DNA of 64,000 nucleotides from Allobosea sp. BH3 (GTDB taxonomy: Bacteria; Pseudomonadota; Alphaproteobacteria; Rhizobiales; Beijerinckiaceae), in contig NZ_JAIMCA010000001.1 in assembly GCF_025499465.1 (NCBI RefSeq), positions 1 to 64,000 on the forward strand, read 5' to 3'. This document shows, piece by piece, positions 42,820 to 53,410 of this stretch; positions within the stretch are counted from its first letter, which is position 1; each line of letters starts with the position of its first letter. The notes under the pieces are model-generated. The model did not search any database. It saw only the letters and a program-made list of their open reading frames with translations, and was not told the origin of the DNA. The position numbers were made by a program, and so were the translations under genes.

Positions 42820-43857
42820 TCACGCAAAATCGAGCTGCACCTTGATCGCCTTCGACTTGTCGGCGGCGAGGTCGAAGGCCTCGACCGCGCGGTCGACGGG
42901 AATCGTCGCCGTCAACAGCGGCGAGAGATCGATGCTCCCGGAGCCGATCATCGCCACGGCCCAGTCGAACTCCTCATGGAAGCGGAAGGAGCCGCGCAAG
43001 TCGAACTCCTTCGCCACCACGACATTCATCGGCAGCGTGAACTGGCCGCCGACGCCGATCTGCACGATGACGCCGCCGGAGCGCACCACGTCGAAGGCGC
43101 CCGTCAGAGCATGCTGGTTGCCGGAAGCCTCGAACATCACGTCGAAGGCGCCCTTCTCCGCCCCATACTCCTCCTTGAGCCGGTCAGGCTCAGACGCGAC
43201 ATTGACCGTAGCCGTCGCGCCCATCTTGCGCGCCACCGGCAGCGGCCCGTCGACCACGTCGGTCGCGACGATCTCGGCCGCGCCCGCCGCCTTCGCCGCG
43301 ACGATGGTGAGCGCGCCGATCGGCCCCGCCCCTGTCACCAGCACGCGCTTGCCCAGCAGAGGCCCGGCCCGCTTCACCGCATGGAGGCAGACCGAGAGCG
43401 GCTCGGCGAAGGCAGCCTCGGCAGCGGTGACGCCGGTCGCCACCTTCACCGCCTGCCGCTCCTCGAGGACGAGCACGTCGCGGAACCCGCCCTGCACATG
43501 GGGAAAGCGCATCGCCGAGCCGTAGAACAGCATGTCGGTGCAGTGCTGCTGCTGCCCCATCTGGCAATAGCGGCAATGGCCGCAGGCGCGGCTGGGATTG
43601 ACCGCGACTCGGTCGCCCGGCTTCACGCGGCTGACCTCCTCGCCGACGGCCTCGACCCGGCCGGCGATCTCATGGCCCAGGATCAGTGGCTCGCGCACCC
43701 GGATCGTGCCGAAGCCACCATGCAGGTAGTAATGCAGGTCCGAGCCGCAGATGCCGCCGGCCTCGATCCGCACCTTGACGTCGCGCGGCCCAAGCTGCGG
43801 GGCGCTGGTCTTCTCGACGCGCAGATCCTTCTCGGCATGGATGACGACAGCACGCAT
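42820..43857 (-). CDS. idnD: L-idonate 5-dehydrogenase (zinc alcohol dehydrogenase family)
   Basis: A 345-residue zinc dehydrogenase of the sorbitol/idonate branch. Ligands of the catalytic zinc are in GGICGSDLHYYLHGG and GHEIAGRVE; four cysteines for the structural zinc occur in CGHCRYCQMGQQQHC; the cofactor loop is GAGPIGALTIVAAKA. HYYLHGGFGTIRVREP fits L-idonate 5-dehydrogenase, which makes 5-keto-D-gluconate. Its divergent partner is annotated as gluconate 5-dehydrogenase, which strengthens the call. GGGAGAAG precedes ATG 43857; 14 more codons are open before it. Confidence 0.88.
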   Translation of the reverse strand: MRAVVIHAEKDLRVEKTSAPQLGPRDVKVRIEAGGICGSDLHYYLHGGFGTIRVREPLILGHEIAGRVEAVGEEVSRVKPGDRVAVNPSRACGHCRYCQMGQQQHCTDMLFYGSAMRFPHVQGGFRDVLVLEERQAVKVATGVTAAEAAFAEPLSVCLHAVKRAGPLLGKRVLVTGAGPIGALTIVAAKAAGAAEIVATDVVDGPLPVARKMGATATVNVASEPDRLKEEYGAEKGAFDVMFEASGNQHALTGAFDVVRSGGVIVQIGVGGQFTLPMNVVVAKEFDLRGSFRFHEEFDWAVAMIGSGSIDLSPLLTATIPVDRAVEAFDLAADKSKAIKVQLDFA

Positions 43858-43987
43858 GGTCTTCTCCCTGACGGCGCCGGCAGATGGGCTGGACGCCATT
43901 GTCTAATCGTTTGAAAACTGCTTACCCAAGGAGGCGCCTCCGGCGCAAACCGAAAGAACCGTCACAGGTCGCTCACGAGGATACGCC

Positions 43988-44755
43988 ATGTCTCTGTCCC
44001 TGTTCAGTCTGGAAGGCAAGGTCGCGCTGATCACCGGATCGGGCCAGGGCATCGGGCTTGCGCTGGCGGAAGGGCTCTCGGAAGCCGGCGCTCATGTCGT
44101 GCTCAACGGCCGCGACAAGGCCAAGCTGGAGCGGGCGCAGCAGACTCTGCTTTCGGCCGGCCGCAAGGCCTCGGTCGCCGCCTTCGACGTCACCGACCAT
44201 AAGGCAGTCCAGGCGGGCGTTGCCGGGATCGAGGCCGAGATCGGCCCCATCGATATCCTCATCAACAATGCCGGCATGCAGAAGCGCGCACCGATCACCG
44301 AGTTCCCCGTCGAGGGCTGGCACGAGGTGATGAACACCAACCTGCATTCGGTGTTCTATGTCACGCAGGCGGTGACGCAGCGCATGCTGCCGCGCAAGCG
44401 TGGCAAGATCATCAGCATCGGCTCGGTGATGAGCGAGCTCGGCCGTGCAACCATCATCCCCTACACAGCCTCGAAGGGCGCGGTGAAGATGATGACGCGG
44501 GGGCTGGCCGCCGAGCTCGGCAAGCACAACATCCAGGCCAACGCGATCGGTCCCGGTTATTTCGCCACCGAGATCAACACCGCCCTGATCGCGGACGAGG
44601 CCTTCTCGAACTGGGTCTGCAGCCGCACGCCGGCCGGGCGCTGGGGCGAAACGAAGGAGCTCGTCGGCGCCGCCATCTTCCTGTCTTCGGCGGCGAGCGA
44701 CTACGTCAACGGCCACCTGCTGATGGTCGACGGCGGGCTGACCGCGGTGGTGTGA
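43988..44755 (+). CDS. idnO: SDR oxidoreductase, gluconate 5-dehydrogenase-like
   Basis: A 255-residue classical short-chain dehydrogenase: TGSGQGIGLALAEGL, NNAGMQKR, IGSVMSE with the catalytic Ser, and YTASKGAVKMM with Tyr and Lys. The AGMQKRAPITEFPVEGWHEVMNTNL segment is characteristic of 5-keto-D-gluconate reductases. It would reduce 5-keto-D-gluconate, made by the divergent idnD product, to D-gluconate. The 130-base shared promoter region contains no operator I could identify; no regulator or transporter of this pathway is adjacent. Confidence 0.85.
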   Translation: MSLSLFSLEGKVALITGSGQGIGLALAEGLSEAGAHVVLNGRDKAKLERAQQTLLSAGRKASVAAFDVTDHKAVQAGVAGIEAEIGPIDILINNAGMQKRAPITEFPVEGWHEVMNTNLHSVFYVTQAVTQRMLPRKRGKIISIGSVMSELGRATIIPYTASKGAVKMMTRGLAAELGKHNIQANAIGPGYFATEINTALIADEAFSNWVCSRTPAGRWGETKELVGAAIFLSSAASDYVNGHLLMVDGGLTAVV

Positions 44756-44768
44756 AGACCCGCTCGCG

Positions 44769-44870
44769 GTCATTCTCGGGCGAAGCGAAGCGCAGACCCG
44801 AGAATCTCAGAACGAGAGGGCGCGCGAGCTTCTTCCGGCAAGAGATGCTCGGGTCGAGCCCGAGCATGAC
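44769..44870. repeat. Dispersed palindromic element, two-hairpin form
   Basis: Left arm GTCATTCTCGGG pairs with CCCGAGAAT around 44780-44804; right arm GATGCTCGGG pairs with CCCGAGCATGAC ending at 44870. The same two-hairpin form occurs at 54.2 kb. Located between convergent idnO and glmM. Confidence 0.8.
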
Positions 44871-44882
44871 GCGTTCTGCAGA

Positions 44883-46226
44883 TCAGGCCGCCGCCTTCGT
44901 CACCGCCTCGACGACATCGTCCACCGCGCGCTCGACGAGGTCTCGGTCGTCGCCCTCGGCCATCACGCGGATCACCGGCTCGGTGCCGGAGGGGCGGATG
45001 ACGAGGCGGCCGCTCTCGCCGAGAAGCTGCTTGGCCGCCTCGATCGCCTTGACGACCGGCTGCTCCTCGAGCGGGCGCCCCTTCTTATAGCGCACGTTCT
45101 TGAGGATCTGCGGCAGCGGCTCGAAGCAGTGGCAGACCTCCGAGACCGGCTTGTCCATGCGCTTCACCACCGCGAGAAGCTGCAGCGCCGCGACAAGCCC
45201 GTCACCGGTCGTGCCGAAATCCGAGAGGATGATGTGGCCGGACTGCTCGCCGCCCAGATTGAAGCCGTGGCTGCGCATATGCTCCAGCACATAGCGGTCT
45301 CCGACCGCCGTGCGTGCGAGCGAGAGGCCAAGGCCCGCCAGATAGCGCTCCAGCCCCAGATTGGACATCACGGTCGCGACGATACCCGGCGCTGAGAGCC
45401 GGCCATCCTCCATCCAGGAGCGCGCGATAACGGCCATGAGCTGGTCGCCATCGACCATCTGCCCCTGCTCGTCGACGATCAGGACGCGGTCGGCATCGCC
45501 GTCGAGCGCGATGCCGACATCGGCCCGCAATTCCTTGACCTTCGCCACCAGCGTCGAAGGATGGGTCGAGCCGACATCGCGGTTGATGTTGAAGCCGTCC
45601 GGCTCGTCGCCGATGATGATGACCTCGGCGCCCAGTTCCCAGAGCGCCTCAGGCGCCACCTTGTAGCCCGCACCATTGGCGCAATCGAGCACGATGCGCA
45701 GGCCTTCGAGGCTCATGTTGCGCGGCATGGTGCGCTTGGCGAACTCGACATAGCGGGCGGCGGCGCTGTCGATGCGCTTGGCCCGGCCGAGCTTCTGCGA
45801 ACTGGCAAGCCGTGGCCCGAGATCGGCATCGACCAGCGACTCGATCTCGCGCTCGACCTCGTCATTGAGCTTGTAGCCGTCCGGCCCGAACAGCTTGATG
45901 CCATTGTCCTCGTAAGGGTTGTGCGAAGCTGAGATCATCACGCCGAGATCGGCTCGCATCGAGCGGGTCAACATGGCGACGCCCGGCGTCGGAATCGGGC
46001 CGAGCAGCATCACGTCCATGCCGACCGAGGTGAAACCGGCGACCATGGCGTATTCGATCATGTAGCCCGAGAGCCGGGTGTCCTTGCCGATCACGACGCG
46101 GTGGCGATGCTCGCCGCGGCGGAAGGCGAGCCCGGTGGCCTGCCCGACCTTCAGGGCGAGGTCGGGCGTGATGACGCCGTTCGCCCGCCCGCGGATGCCG
46201 TCCGTTCCGAAGTATTTGCGTGTCAT
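44883..46226 (-). CDS. glmM: Phosphoglucosamine mutase
   Basis: A 447-residue alpha-D-phosphohexomutase converting glucosamine 6-phosphate to glucosamine 1-phosphate for UDP-GlcNAc, hence peptidoglycan and LPS. It begins [15 protein letters not shown]; the phosphoserine loop is [20 protein letters not shown], the metal loop [10 protein letters not shown], the sugar loop GGEQSGH, and the phosphate-binding loop [11 protein letters not shown]. Length and motifs are standard. The frame is open upstream; ATG 46226 is the family start. It lies downstream of ftsH on the same strand, the standard alphaproteobacterial order, but a terminator sits between. Confidence 0.97.
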   Translation of the reverse strand: MTRKYFGTDGIRGRANGVITPDLALKVGQATGLAFRRGEHRHRVVIGKDTRLSGYMIEYAMVAGFTSVGMDVMLLGPIPTPGVAMLTRSMRADLGVMISASHNPYEDNGIKLFGPDGYKLNDEVEREIESLVDADLGPRLASSQKLGRAKRIDSAAARYVEFAKRTMPRNMSLEGLRIVLDCANGAGYKVAPEALWELGAEVIIIGDEPDGFNINRDVGSTHPSTLVAKVKELRADVGIALDGDADRVLIVDEQGQMVDGDQLMAVIARSWMEDGRLSAPGIVATVMSNLGLERYLAGLGLSLARTAVGDRYVLEHMRSHGFNLGGEQSGHIILSDFGTTGDGLVAALQLLAVVKRMDKPVSEVCHCFEPLPQILKNVRYKKGRPLEEQPVVKAIEAAKQLLGESGRLVIRPSGTEPVIRVMAEGDDRDLVERAVDDVVEAVTKAAA

Positions 46227-46424
46227 GAAATGTGTTTCCGAGAGGCGCGTCGCGCTCATTTTCACGGTTTCTATAACCAAAAAACCTTTCCGCCTTCTCA
46301 CAAATTATGACGGAACGTGACATGGGACCGGCATCCCGTCTCGTGCGCGATGGAGGTATGTCACCCCGAGCGGCCCTAGAGAGACTCGGGACTGGCTCGC
46401 GGATAGGAAACGATCACGAACGGA

Positions 46425-46450
46425 AAAGGGCGGCCTCTCGGCCGCCCTTT
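46425..46450 (-). terminator. Terminator after ftsH
   Basis: A perfect 11-bp inverted repeat, AAAGGGCGGCC (46425-46435) and GGCCGCCCTTT (46440-46450), reads on the minus strand as a stem with GAGA loop ending CCCTTTTCC, 25 bases beyond the ftsH stop. Confidence 0.8.
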
Positions 46451-46475
46451 CCTATTCCTTCGCCGAACCGCGAGA

Positions 46476-48401
<1,926 letters not shown>

Positions 48402-48510
48402 CACCAGTCCGATCGGGCCTGCCGGTTCAACCGGATAAGGCCAAGGGTTTCCTCGACTAATCTAGGAGCGACCTGCCTCCTTGCCAAGGGAAACAGATCA
48501 CAGGCCCGCA

Positions 48511-49557
48511 CTATGATGTCGCAGGGTGAACACCGCGTCGCCGCGGCCCTTCGGGCATCAACGTCAATATGCCGCCGCTCCGGAGCGCAACGATGCAGCC
48601 GGACAATGTCCGTCTCAAGGCGGCGCCGGTCCTCTGGGCCTCCAGCAGCGCCTGCGCGCAATCCTCCAGCCGCTCCAGCCGGCCATAGGCCTCGCCGCCG
48701 GGCGCGACCGCATCGAGCGCCGATGCCAGCACGCGCAGCACGATCTCCTCGGGCTCCCGCGCCAGCGCATCGAACCGCAAGCCCATGGCTTCTCCGGGCA
48801 GCCTCACCGCCGCAAGCACCTCCTCGGCACGCCGCGACGCCGCCTCGTCCAGCCGCGCCACGCGTTGCGCCAGCCGCCCGAAGCGCTCCGCCGTCAGCCC
48901 CTGCTCGGCCAGAAACGGCAGCGCCTCACGCCAGCGCACGCGTTCGAAGCGCTGGTCGGCATTGCTCGGGTCCCGGACGAAAGGCAGGTTGCGCGCCTCG
49001 GCCGTTGCGACGAGCCGCGCCTTCGGAATGGCGAGCAGCGGCCGCACGAGCGGCACGCCGTCCTTCTCGACGCGGGCGCGCATGCCAGTGAGGCCGGAGG
49101 GGCCGGAGCCATGGGCGAGCCGCATCAGCAGCGTCTCGGCCTGATCGTCGAGCGTATGGGCCGTCACCAGCACCGCGCCGCCGATCCGCCGCGCCTCCCG
49201 CACCAGCAGATCGTAACGCGCACTGCGCGCCGCGGCCTGCAGAGCGGTGGCGGGCTTCAGGCCCTCCCATCGCAGTGTTGCATGCGGCACTCCAAGCCTC
49301 TCGCAAAGCGTCGCGACGGCCGCGGCCTCCACGGCGGATTCCGGCCGCAGGCCGTGATCGACCGTTGCGGCATGGAGCCTCGGCCGGCCCGGCATGCGTG
49401 CCCACTCGACGAGAAGACCAAGCAAGGCGATGGAGTCGGGACCGCCCGAGACGGCGACCAGCAGCGCCGCCTCCTCCGCCAATTCCCGAAAAAGCACGCC
49501 GGCCTCGGAGACCGAGACCGGCGGAAACACCTGCTCGATTTGGGGCGCAGCGCTCAA
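48511..49557 (-). CDS. tilS: tRNA(Ile)-lysidine synthase
   Basis: A 348-residue PP-loop ATPase that attaches lysine to C34 of tRNA-Ile(CAU), changing its codon to AUA and its identity to Ile. The PP-loop is VAVSGGPDSIALLGLL; AATVDHGLRPES, TAHTLDDQAETLLMRL and RPLLAIPK are family segments. The C-terminal tRNA-binding part (~220-348) is diverged, as usual for alphaproteobacteria. Its ATG overlaps the cpoB stop by four bases, so the two are coupled; ftsH begins 109 bases after its stop. Confidence 0.94.
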   Translation of the reverse strand: MSAAPQIEQVFPPVSVSEAGVLFRELAEEAALLVAVSGGPDSIALLGLLVEWARMPGRPRLHAATVDHGLRPESAVEAAAVATLCERLGVPHATLRWEGLKPATALQAAARSARYDLLVREARRIGGAVLVTAHTLDDQAETLLMRLAHGSGPSGLTGMRARVEKDGVPLVRPLLAIPKARLVATAEARNLPFVRDPSNADQRFERVRWREALPFLAEQGLTAERFGRLAQRVARLDEAASRRAEEVLAAVRLPGEAMGLRFDALAREPEEIVLRVLASALDAVAPGGEAYGRLERLEDCAQALLEAQRTGAALRRTLSGCIVALRSGGILTLMPEGPRRRGVHPATS

Positions 49558-50522
49558 GCGCAGCCGGAACGGCGCCGCTCGCGGGCGACGCCCTGCCGCA
49601 CCGAGTCGGAAGCCGCGGGATAGTCGACGCCGACCTTGGCATAGGTCGCGCAGGCCTGCTCCTTGGCGCCGAGGCCGTTGAGGGACATGCCGAGCCTGAG
49701 CAGGCTGTCCGGCGCCTTGGCGGCACGCGGCGATTCCCGCGAGATCTTCAGGAACTGCTCGGCCGCCTCGCGATAGCGCTGGCGCTGCAGATAGCTCTCG
49801 CCCAGCCAGTAGGTCGCGTCCACCGCCATCCTGTCGCGCGGATAGCTCTGCAGGAACTGACGGAACCCCATCTCCGCCTGCTCGTATTCCTTGCGCTGGA
49901 GCGAAGCGAAGGCGAGGTCGTAAGCCTCCTTCGCCGTGGCCGGGCCGCTGGCAGCGGCAACGCTCTGGCCGCGCGGCATGGCCTGAGGCAGCGCGCCCTG
50001 CGGCACCGGCCGACCGACGCCCTGCAGATCGAGCGGCTGGCCTGTCGCCGGCCCACTCGGCTCTTCATCCTCGCCCTGGATGATGCTGGCGATGCTGCCA
50101 GTGCCACCGAGCTGCTGCGGCGCGCCGGCCGCGCCCTGCTGCATCGTGGGATCGAAGGCGTCGCTGCGCTTTTGCCGCTGCTGTGCAGGAGCGGCCCCGG
50201 CCGGCGGTTGAGCCGACGGAGCGGCCGAGCGCCCGCCACCCTTCTCGTTCAGGCGGAAATCGACATCTTCCTGGAACTTGCGGAGCTGGTCGCTGAGACG
50301 GCGGTTCTCGAACTGGAGCTGCTCGATCTGGCCGGACATCTGGCGAAGCTGGTTCTCCAGCCGCGTCGTGCGGACGAGCAGATCGGCCGCATCCTGCGCC
50401 GAAGCGGGGGCGGCGCCGAACAATGCCGCTGCAACGGCGAGAGCGGTCAGGCCCGGGCGGGCGAGATGGCGGGCAATGATGAAGCTAAGCATCGATGAAA
50501 GCCGATTCCGAATATGTCGCAC
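49554..50522 (-). CDS. cpoB: Cell division coordinator CpoB / Tol-Pal system protein YbgF
   Basis: A 322-residue periplasmic protein: signal peptide ending FGAAPASAQ, a coiled-coil (ENQLRQMSGQIEQLQFENRR then LSDQLRKFQEDVDFRL), a disordered Pro/Gln linker, and a C-terminal TPR domain (AYDLAFASLQRKEYEQAEMG, FLQSYPRDRMAVDATYWLGE, ESPRAAKAPDSLLRLG). CpoB links PBP1B/LpoB with Tol to coordinate outer-membrane constriction and septal wall synthesis. The usual place for this gene is just after pal; here tolQRA are at 61.5 kb, with ~11 kb and opposite orientation between. GTG 50522 has AGGTGA upstream; ATG 50492 is an alternative. Confidence 0.9.
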   Translation of the reverse strand: MRHIRNRLSSMLSFIIARHLARPGLTALAVAAALFGAAPASAQDAADLLVRTTRLENQLRQMSGQIEQLQFENRRLSDQLRKFQEDVDFRLNEKGGGRSAAPSAQPPAGAAPAQQRQKRSDAFDPTMQQGAAGAPQQLGGTGSIASIIQGEDEEPSGPATGQPLDLQGVGRPVPQGALPQAMPRGQSVAAASGPATAKEAYDLAFASLQRKEYEQAEMGFRQFLQSYPRDRMAVDATYWLGESYLQRQRYREAAEQFLKISRESPRAAKAPDSLLRLGMSLNGLGAKEQACATYAKVGVDYPAASDSVRQGVARERRRSGCA

Positions 50523-50634
50523 AGTGTTATATCACCTGCTCACCGCGGCCAAAATATGAACATCTTCATAGCCCGATGCGCTCGCAGGGCTAAATCGCCT
50601 CTGGCGCTTTGCCGGCGCCTTGCCTACATTGCGG

Positions 50635-50799
50635 GAGCGGGGCTGCCTGGTGCGTGAGAGACAGCATTCCCCGGGCCCATACGACTCCCTAGGGAGCTGT
50701 CCCTGTCCGGATCCCTTGGAACCGGACACACGGCGCCCACCTACTTTAGTAGGTGTCCCGGGATTCAAAACTCCACGGCCAAGGTGGCTCCGCAGCCCT
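50635..50799 (+). ncRNA. ssrS: 6S RNA
   Basis: The non-coding stretch directly before the 5-formyl-THF cyclo-ligase gene has the make-up of 6S RNA, the RNA that mimics an open promoter and sequesters sigma-70 RNA polymerase. Visible pairings: 5' GGGGCTGC with 3' GCAGCCC as closing stem, GTCCGG/CCGGAC (50705-50733) as the apical arm, and the small hairpin CACCTACTTTAGTAGGTG followed by TCCCGGGATT, a motif of alphaproteobacterial 6S RNAs. The ssrS-cyclo-ligase linkage is conserved across proteobacteria. Ends are estimated by pairing, not mapped; a -10-like CTACAT lies at 50624-50629. Confidence 0.7.
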
Positions 50800-50800
50800 C

Positions 50801-51367
50801 ATGACGACGCCTTCCCCCCTCAAAGCAGCCTTGCGCGAAGCCGCGCTCACGCGCCGCGACGCGCTCGAGATCGACGACCGGCTCGAATGGGACCCCGAGA
50901 TTGCCGCAGGCGTACTCGCGCTGCCGATCTGGGATAACGCATCCGGACCGGTCTCGGCCTATTGGCCGATGCGCTCCGAGGCTGATCCCCGCCCCGTCCT
51001 CGAAGAGCTGCACCGGCGCGGCCTGCCGCTCTGCCTGCCGGCCATCGTCGAGAAGCACATGATCTTCCGGCGCTGGGCGCCCTATGAGCCGATCGTGCCG
51101 GGCGGCTTCGGCACGCTCGTCCCCTCCCCGGCCGAGCCCGTGGCGAAGCCCGCCATACTACTTGTCCCGCTCGCCGCCTTCGACCGGCGCGGCTATCGCA
51201 TCGGCTACGGAAAGGGCTATTACGACCGCGCGCTGACGGAGCTCGGCCCGGTCATAAGCGTCGGCATCGGGTACGCGGTGCAGGAGATCGCTGCCGTACC
51301 CGACGAACCGCATGACCAGCGCCTGGACTGGATCGTGACCGAACGCGAAACCATCCGCTGCAGTTGA
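50801..51367 (+). CDS. 5-formyltetrahydrofolate cyclo-ligase
   Basis: A 188-residue enzyme that uses ATP to turn 5-formyl-THF into 5,10-methenyl-THF, returning stored folate to use. Family motifs are SAYWPMRSEADPRPVLEELHRRG and the C-terminal ATP site LVPLAAFDRRGYRIGYGKGYYDR. It follows the 6S RNA at once, as ygfA follows ssrS in E. coli, so its message is probably made by read-through and processing. The open frame starts earlier within the 6S region; ATG 50801 is chosen for family fit. A YmdB-type gene follows 54 bases later. Confidence 0.94.
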   Translation: MTTPSPLKAALREAALTRRDALEIDDRLEWDPEIAAGVLALPIWDNASGPVSAYWPMRSEADPRPVLEELHRRGLPLCLPAIVEKHMIFRRWAPYEPIVPGGFGTLVPSPAEPVAKPAILLVPLAAFDRRGYRIGYGKGYYDRALTELGPVISVGIGYAVQEIAAVPDEPHDQRLDWIVTERETIRCS

Positions 51368-51421
51368 TTCCGCCGCGCCTTCGCGCGAGGGAAGGAGCTT
51401 CGAGGCTCCCGGATCAGTTCC

Positions 51422-52249
51422 ATGCGTTTTCTCTTCCTTGGTGACATCGTCGGCCGCCCCGGCCGGATCGCGGTGCAGGAGCGCCTGCCCGGCCTGCGCG
51501 AGGCCTGGAAGCTCGACTGTGTCGTCATCAATGGCGAGAACGCAGCCGGCGGCTTCGGCATCACCGAGGCGATCTGCGACGAAATCCTGGCGGCCGGCGC
51601 CGATGTCGTCACGCTCGGCAACCACTCCTGGGACCAGCGCGAGGCTCTCGTCTTCATCGAGAGGCAGGACCGGATGATCCGCCCCGCCAACTACCCGGCC
51701 GGAACGCCGGGCCGCGGTGCGGCCGTGATCGAGGCGCGCAACGGCGCTCGCGTCCTCATCGTCAGCGTCATGGGTCGGCTCTTCATGGACCCGCTCGACG
51801 ATCCCTTCGCCGCGGTGGAGCGCGAGCTTTCCGCCTGCCCGCTCGGCGCCGTCGCCGATGCGGTGATCGTCGATGTCCATGCCGAGGCGACGAGCGAGAA
51901 GCAGGCCATGGCCTGCTTCCTCGACGGCCGCGCCAGCCTCGTCGTCGGCACGCACACCCATGTGCCGACCTCCGACACCCGCATCCTGCCCGGCGGCACC
52001 GCCTTCCAGTCCGATGCCGGCATGTGCGGCGACTACGATTCCGTGCTCGGCATGCAGAAGGACGAGCCGGTGCGCCGCTTCCTGCAGAAGACGCCGGGCG
52101 CGCGGCTGGAACCCGCGACCGGCGAAGGCACGCTGTCCGGCGTCGCCGTCGAGATCGACGACACGACGGGTCTGGCGAAGGCGGTCTGGGCCGTGCGCGT
52201 CGGTCCCAATCTGAGCGAGGCCCTACCTACAGCCTGGATCGACGGCTGA
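51422..52249 (+). CDS. TIGR00282 family metallophosphoesterase (YmdB-like)
   Basis: A 275-residue calcineurin-like phosphoesterase. Metal motifs are FLFLGDIVGRPGR (Asp), VINGENAAGGFGI (Asn-Glu), TLGNHSWDQ, VDVHAEATSEK and VVGTHTHVPTSD. YmdB of Bacillus hydrolyses 2',3'-cyclic nucleotides and affects biofilm and motility decisions; the substrate in proteobacteria is less certain. It lies downstream of the cyclo-ligase and is likely co-transcribed, as in many alphaproteobacteria. It ends 19 bases before the convergent agmatinase-like gene. Confidence 0.93.
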   Translation: MRFLFLGDIVGRPGRIAVQERLPGLREAWKLDCVVINGENAAGGFGITEAICDEILAAGADVVTLGNHSWDQREALVFIERQDRMIRPANYPAGTPGRGAAVIEARNGARVLIVSVMGRLFMDPLDDPFAAVERELSACPLGAVADAVIVDVHAEATSEKQAMACFLDGRASLVVGTHTHVPTSDTRILPGGTAFQSDAGMCGDYDSVLGMQKDEPVRRFLQKTPGARLEPATGEGTLSGVAVEIDDTTGLAKAVWAVRVGPNLSEALPTAWIDG

Positions 52250-52268
52250 AGCTGCCGCGTCACAGCAG

Positions 52269-53207
52269 CTAGGCTGCCGCACTCCTCGCGAGCAGGCCCG
52301 CTCCCAGCATCGCGAGACGACACACGGTTCGAGCCCCGACACCACCGATGTCGTTCTCCGGCACGAACTCGACGACGTTGAAGCCGATGATCGGCGCGCG
52401 CTCGGCAATGCCATTGAGCAGTTCGACGACATCGGCATAGCTGAGGCCGCCCGGCGCGAAGCCCGTGACGCCCGGGACGGCGGACGGGTCCAGTCCGTCG
52501 ACATCCAGGCAGATGACGACCGGCACCCCTTCCGGAACACAGCCGCTCGCATGAGCGAGGCCCTTCGCCCGCAGGGTCTGCATGTCGACGATCATGGCAC
52601 CCCAGGCTCGGGCATCCTCCACGTCCGATGGGCGGGCGCTGCCGATGCCGCGGGCGCCGATCTGCACCATCGCCTTCACGCCCTCGAGCTCCGAGACGCG
52701 CCGCATCGTGCTGGACAGCCCGAAGCGCTCGCCCTGCACCTCGTCGCGCCAGTCGATATGCGCATCGATCTGTACCACCGTGATGTCGCGATGCGCCGCG
52801 AAGGCTCTCAGGGCGGGGATCTGGACGCTGTCGTCGCCTCCGAGCAGCAGGGGCGCGGCACCCCGCGTCAGTAGCGCTGAATAGGTCGCCTCGATCCGGG
52901 CCCGGTTGCCGGCGAAATCATCCGCGTCGAAGACGATGTCGCCAGAATCCACGAGTGTCTTTCCCGGAGGCAGCAAGGGGCCGCCTAGATCGAAATCGTA
53001 GTGCGCACGATTGGGCGCATGCCGCTTGCTGACTGCGCGGATCGCCGCCGGCGCTGCCCCGCAGAGCGGCGCGCCCGGCCCATAGGGCGTAGCGCCTGCT
53101 GCGCCGATCGCCACGACCGCTCCTTTCGGAACGGCATCGACCGCGACGTTGTCGCCACCCAGAAAGGTGTCTCCGCCAGCGGGAGGGCAAGGAATATCGA
53201 AACGCAT
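52269..53207 (-). CDS. Arginase/agmatinase family ureohydrolase with altered first metal motif
   Basis: A 312-residue ureohydrolase. The binuclear Mn site is mostly there: QIDAHIDWRDE (DAHxD) and CLDVDGLDPSAVPGVTGFAPGG (DxD). The first motif, GGDHS in arginases and agmatinases, reads LLGGDDSVQIP, so a ligand His is replaced by Asp. The C-terminal NVVEFVPENDIGGVGART also departs from the DVVExxP pattern. The fold and the TPYGPGAPLCGAAPAAIR substrate loop resemble agmatinase-type (SpeB) enzymes, but the substrate could be another guanidino compound. ATG 53207 gives MRFDIP; the upstream 19 codons are not used. Confidence 0.85.
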   Translation of the reverse strand: MRFDIPCPPAGGDTFLGGDNVAVDAVPKGAVVAIGAAGATPYGPGAPLCGAAPAAIRAVSKRHAPNRAHYDFDLGGPLLPPGKTLVDSGDIVFDADDFAGNRARIEATYSALLTRGAAPLLLGGDDSVQIPALRAFAAHRDITVVQIDAHIDWRDEVQGERFGLSSTMRRVSELEGVKAMVQIGARGIGSARPSDVEDARAWGAMIVDMQTLRAKGLAHASGCVPEGVPVVICLDVDGLDPSAVPGVTGFAPGGLSYADVVELLNGIAERAPIIGFNVVEFVPENDIGGVGARTVCRLAMLGAGLLARSAAA

Positions 53208-53410
53208 GTGATACCCCGGACGCGGCAGATGGCGACTATGCGGCTCGGTCCAACGTTGGGGCAACGGGCCGGATCGGGAAAGTGGCGATTGCGCCGTGCC
53301 GGCTTGCCTGCCGGTGAAGGCGGCGCCTATAAGCCGACAATCCGCCGCATGCTCTTATCCGGGGCCGCGAGCGCCCGTTCGACCGTTGCAAGACCAGAGG
53401 CTGAATTCCC

